Positions 62,205 to 64,000 of a stretch of DNA of 64,000 nucleotides are shown here, one piece after another. The stretch comes from Trogon surrucura. Lineage: Eukaryota; Chordata; Aves; Trogoniformes; Trogonidae. The position numbers and the translations under genes were made by a program. The first letter of the stretch is position 1; the number at the start of each line of letters is the position of its first letter. Below the pieces are notes generated by a model, which was given only the letters and a program-made list of their open reading frames with translations, was not told where the DNA came from and ran no database searches. Where the stretch lies: contig CM036620.1 of the NCBI GenBank assembly GCA_020746105.1, positions 42,490,706-42,554,705 on the forward strand, read 5' to 3'.

Positions 62205-64000
62205 GTAAAAGTCAGATATGAGTCATGAGTTCATTATTTTCCTTGGGGAAGAAAAATTGGTCAACGTACTTTGTAACAGACTGATGGGAAAAATCTGGCA
62301 CAAAACCTCCCTTAAAAACCTGTATTTTGTAGTGAAGTTAAAAATATACACACCAAGAGGTTTTGGTTATTTATTTTGTTTGTTGTGTTCTTATAATGAG
62401 TCATATAGATTTCCTTGTCTGTTCTGATAAGTTTATCTCATGTGAGTAGCACATGAATGAGAAGAATGAGAAAATCTTCATTCAGAAAAGTTCACTAAAC
62501 AAGCACATATTTTAAGTTGTGAAATTCTCAAAAATTCCAAGATCGGTCTTTAGGCATGAAAGTATTAAGAGAATCAAGAACAAAAAAAAGTGATAATACC
62601 AGGTTTTGATGTCTGTTAACCCTTCAAAACTTCTAGATGGCCCATAAATAACAAGGATTTGAAACGTGAATAAAAATGTCCAGAGAACTTAAAAGAATTT
62701 ACTAGTTATTCTCACAACTAGTTATTCTCTCATTTACTGTCCCTAACTAAATTTGCTGTTCTGCCTTTAAGGGGTTCATGATCTGAACCGATTGGGCAAA
62801 AAGCCTAGATGAAGAAGAAAAAAGTGAAATTCAGTATTAGAGAAAAATAGAGATTAAATTCAGAATCAGTAACTTACAACTATATTTCCACTCTCCAAAT
62901 ATTTAAAAAAAACCCTGTCTTGTCTTATGACATTATATAACCCACATATAGCCCATTACAAAATCATTGTAAATAAATTAATTTAGTTGAATTTCATCTT
63001 CTCAGGGAGCTGTAAATTACATATGATACAAGGGAAGTTAAACATTTTTGTTTAATCCAAATGCTATCACACAAAACACCCTGACCAGTCCTAAATTACT
63101 GGTTTTAAATAAAGCATTCAAACAAACTGAGTTCTTATGGACAGTCATTTCCTGATAGAGCATTGATAAATATCTTCAGAAAGCTTATAATTGTATGTGC
63201 TAAAGGTCAAAAGCTATTTCTAAAAAGAATAAAAGTGGCCTAACAACTTTCATGAGAATAATATTTCTACAGTTTTGGCTGTCACCAACAACTAAAGTGC
63301 TTAATGGAGAAATATATTTTGAGTTGATAAGGTGATTAATGCATGGTTCTCGAAAGCTTATGAGCATATACAGACTTCAAAGTCATGTGCAGTGTGTGTT
63401 TTGGAGTTATTTTCAAAGATTCGGATACTTTTTTCAAGCAGATTCTATTAGTCAAAGAAACTAAAAGTTATATGCAAGAACATAATTTTCTTTATTCAGA
63501 AAATGAACGGTTATCTCAGCACAAAATGTATAAAATATTTTTTCTGTATCTTACCAAAAAAAAATTATTACATACCTACAGGAAAATCTAAGAATGGCTG
63601 TAGCAAAAAATAGGTATCTCTAAGGAACAATTTACTATGCAACTTTTAAGGAGTGAAATGATTAATTCATAAGGCAAGTATAACAAAGCCATGTTAACAG
63701 GATTCTCTACTTCTGGGAAAATTATGTCCTCATATCATTTCTGAAATTTCTTTTGGCTTGGTACTTGTGCAAAGACAGAGTCTTCTCTGTCAGCATATTT
63801 CAGCTGTCTTGGAAGTTAGAAAAGAATGTAATCTTTTGGAACCTATTTGGCATTCATGAATGTGATAGTCTGAAATTTTATTTTGAAGACATCAAAAGGA
63901 TAGGCATTATTTTTTCCTCTTTATGAAGGACAGTACTAAACAAAACAGTAGTTTTATTGAAAAGTCAGTAACAATTTTTGCTCTTCCTTAGCTGAACATG

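Larger units (their letters stand above)
40486..64000 (-). other. GPM6A: GPM6A intron 1 (partial)
   Basis: This is at least 23.5 kb upstream of exon 2. A sequence encoding the expected short M6-A N-terminus (about 12 residues) followed by a donor was looked for by eye and not found, so the first exon is probably beyond 64000. Contents: an AT palindrome at 41670-41711, T-rich runs at 44301-44324, 47697-47712 and 58302-58328, A runs at 46533-46548 and 54994-55008, CR1 tails at 55969-56220, and an antisense candidate gene at 61103-62204. The rest is AT-rich with no recognisable element. Confidence 0.8.

Overview
This window looks like AT-rich vertebrate nuclear DNA, most likely from a bird. The evidence is the set of CR1 LINEs with ATTCTATG-type 3' octamer tails, GT-AG split exons with kilobase introns, low repeat density, and one recognisable neuronal gene. 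A turtle or crocodilian is not excluded, because they also carry CR1.

The main gene is GPM6A (neuronal membrane glycoprotein M6-A, PLP/DM20 proteolipid family) on the minus strand. Six coding exons are present, read from high to low coordinates: 40485-40293, 26911-26755, 12849-12696, 9170-9094, 7796-7731 and 889-737 (stop). All junctions are GT-AG, all phases agree, and together they encode 266 residues. That matches everything in the 278-residue mammalian protein after its first ~12 residues. The short first coding exon was not found and probably lies above 64000. The 3' UTR begins at 736 and appears to run off the window at 1.

Layout: 1-736 is GPM6A 3' UTR; 890-7730 intron 6; 7797-9093 intron 5; 9171-12695 intron 4, with two CR1s arranged tail to tail; 12850-26754 intron 3; 26912-40292 intron 2; 40486-64000 is part of intron 1. 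Most of the window is intron with simple repeats.

The longest ORF in the window is not a host gene. It is the reverse transcriptase of a 5'-truncated, fairly young CR1 at about 10090-11830, broken by one frameshift in a homopolymer.

Two stretches are not explained by GPM6A or CR1. In intron 1, on the plus strand, two open segments (61103-61375 and 61806-62204) are separated by a consensus donor and a strong polypyrimidine acceptor in matching phase. They could be an antisense nested gene or pseudogene. In intron 2, at about 36866-37030, a TATA-like box, a strong Kozak start and a signal-peptide-like ORF sit at the edge of a sharply GC-rich island of about 400 bp. Both are candidates only, and I recognise neither as a known family. 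No tRNA, rRNA, CRISPR or bacterial-type feature was seen.
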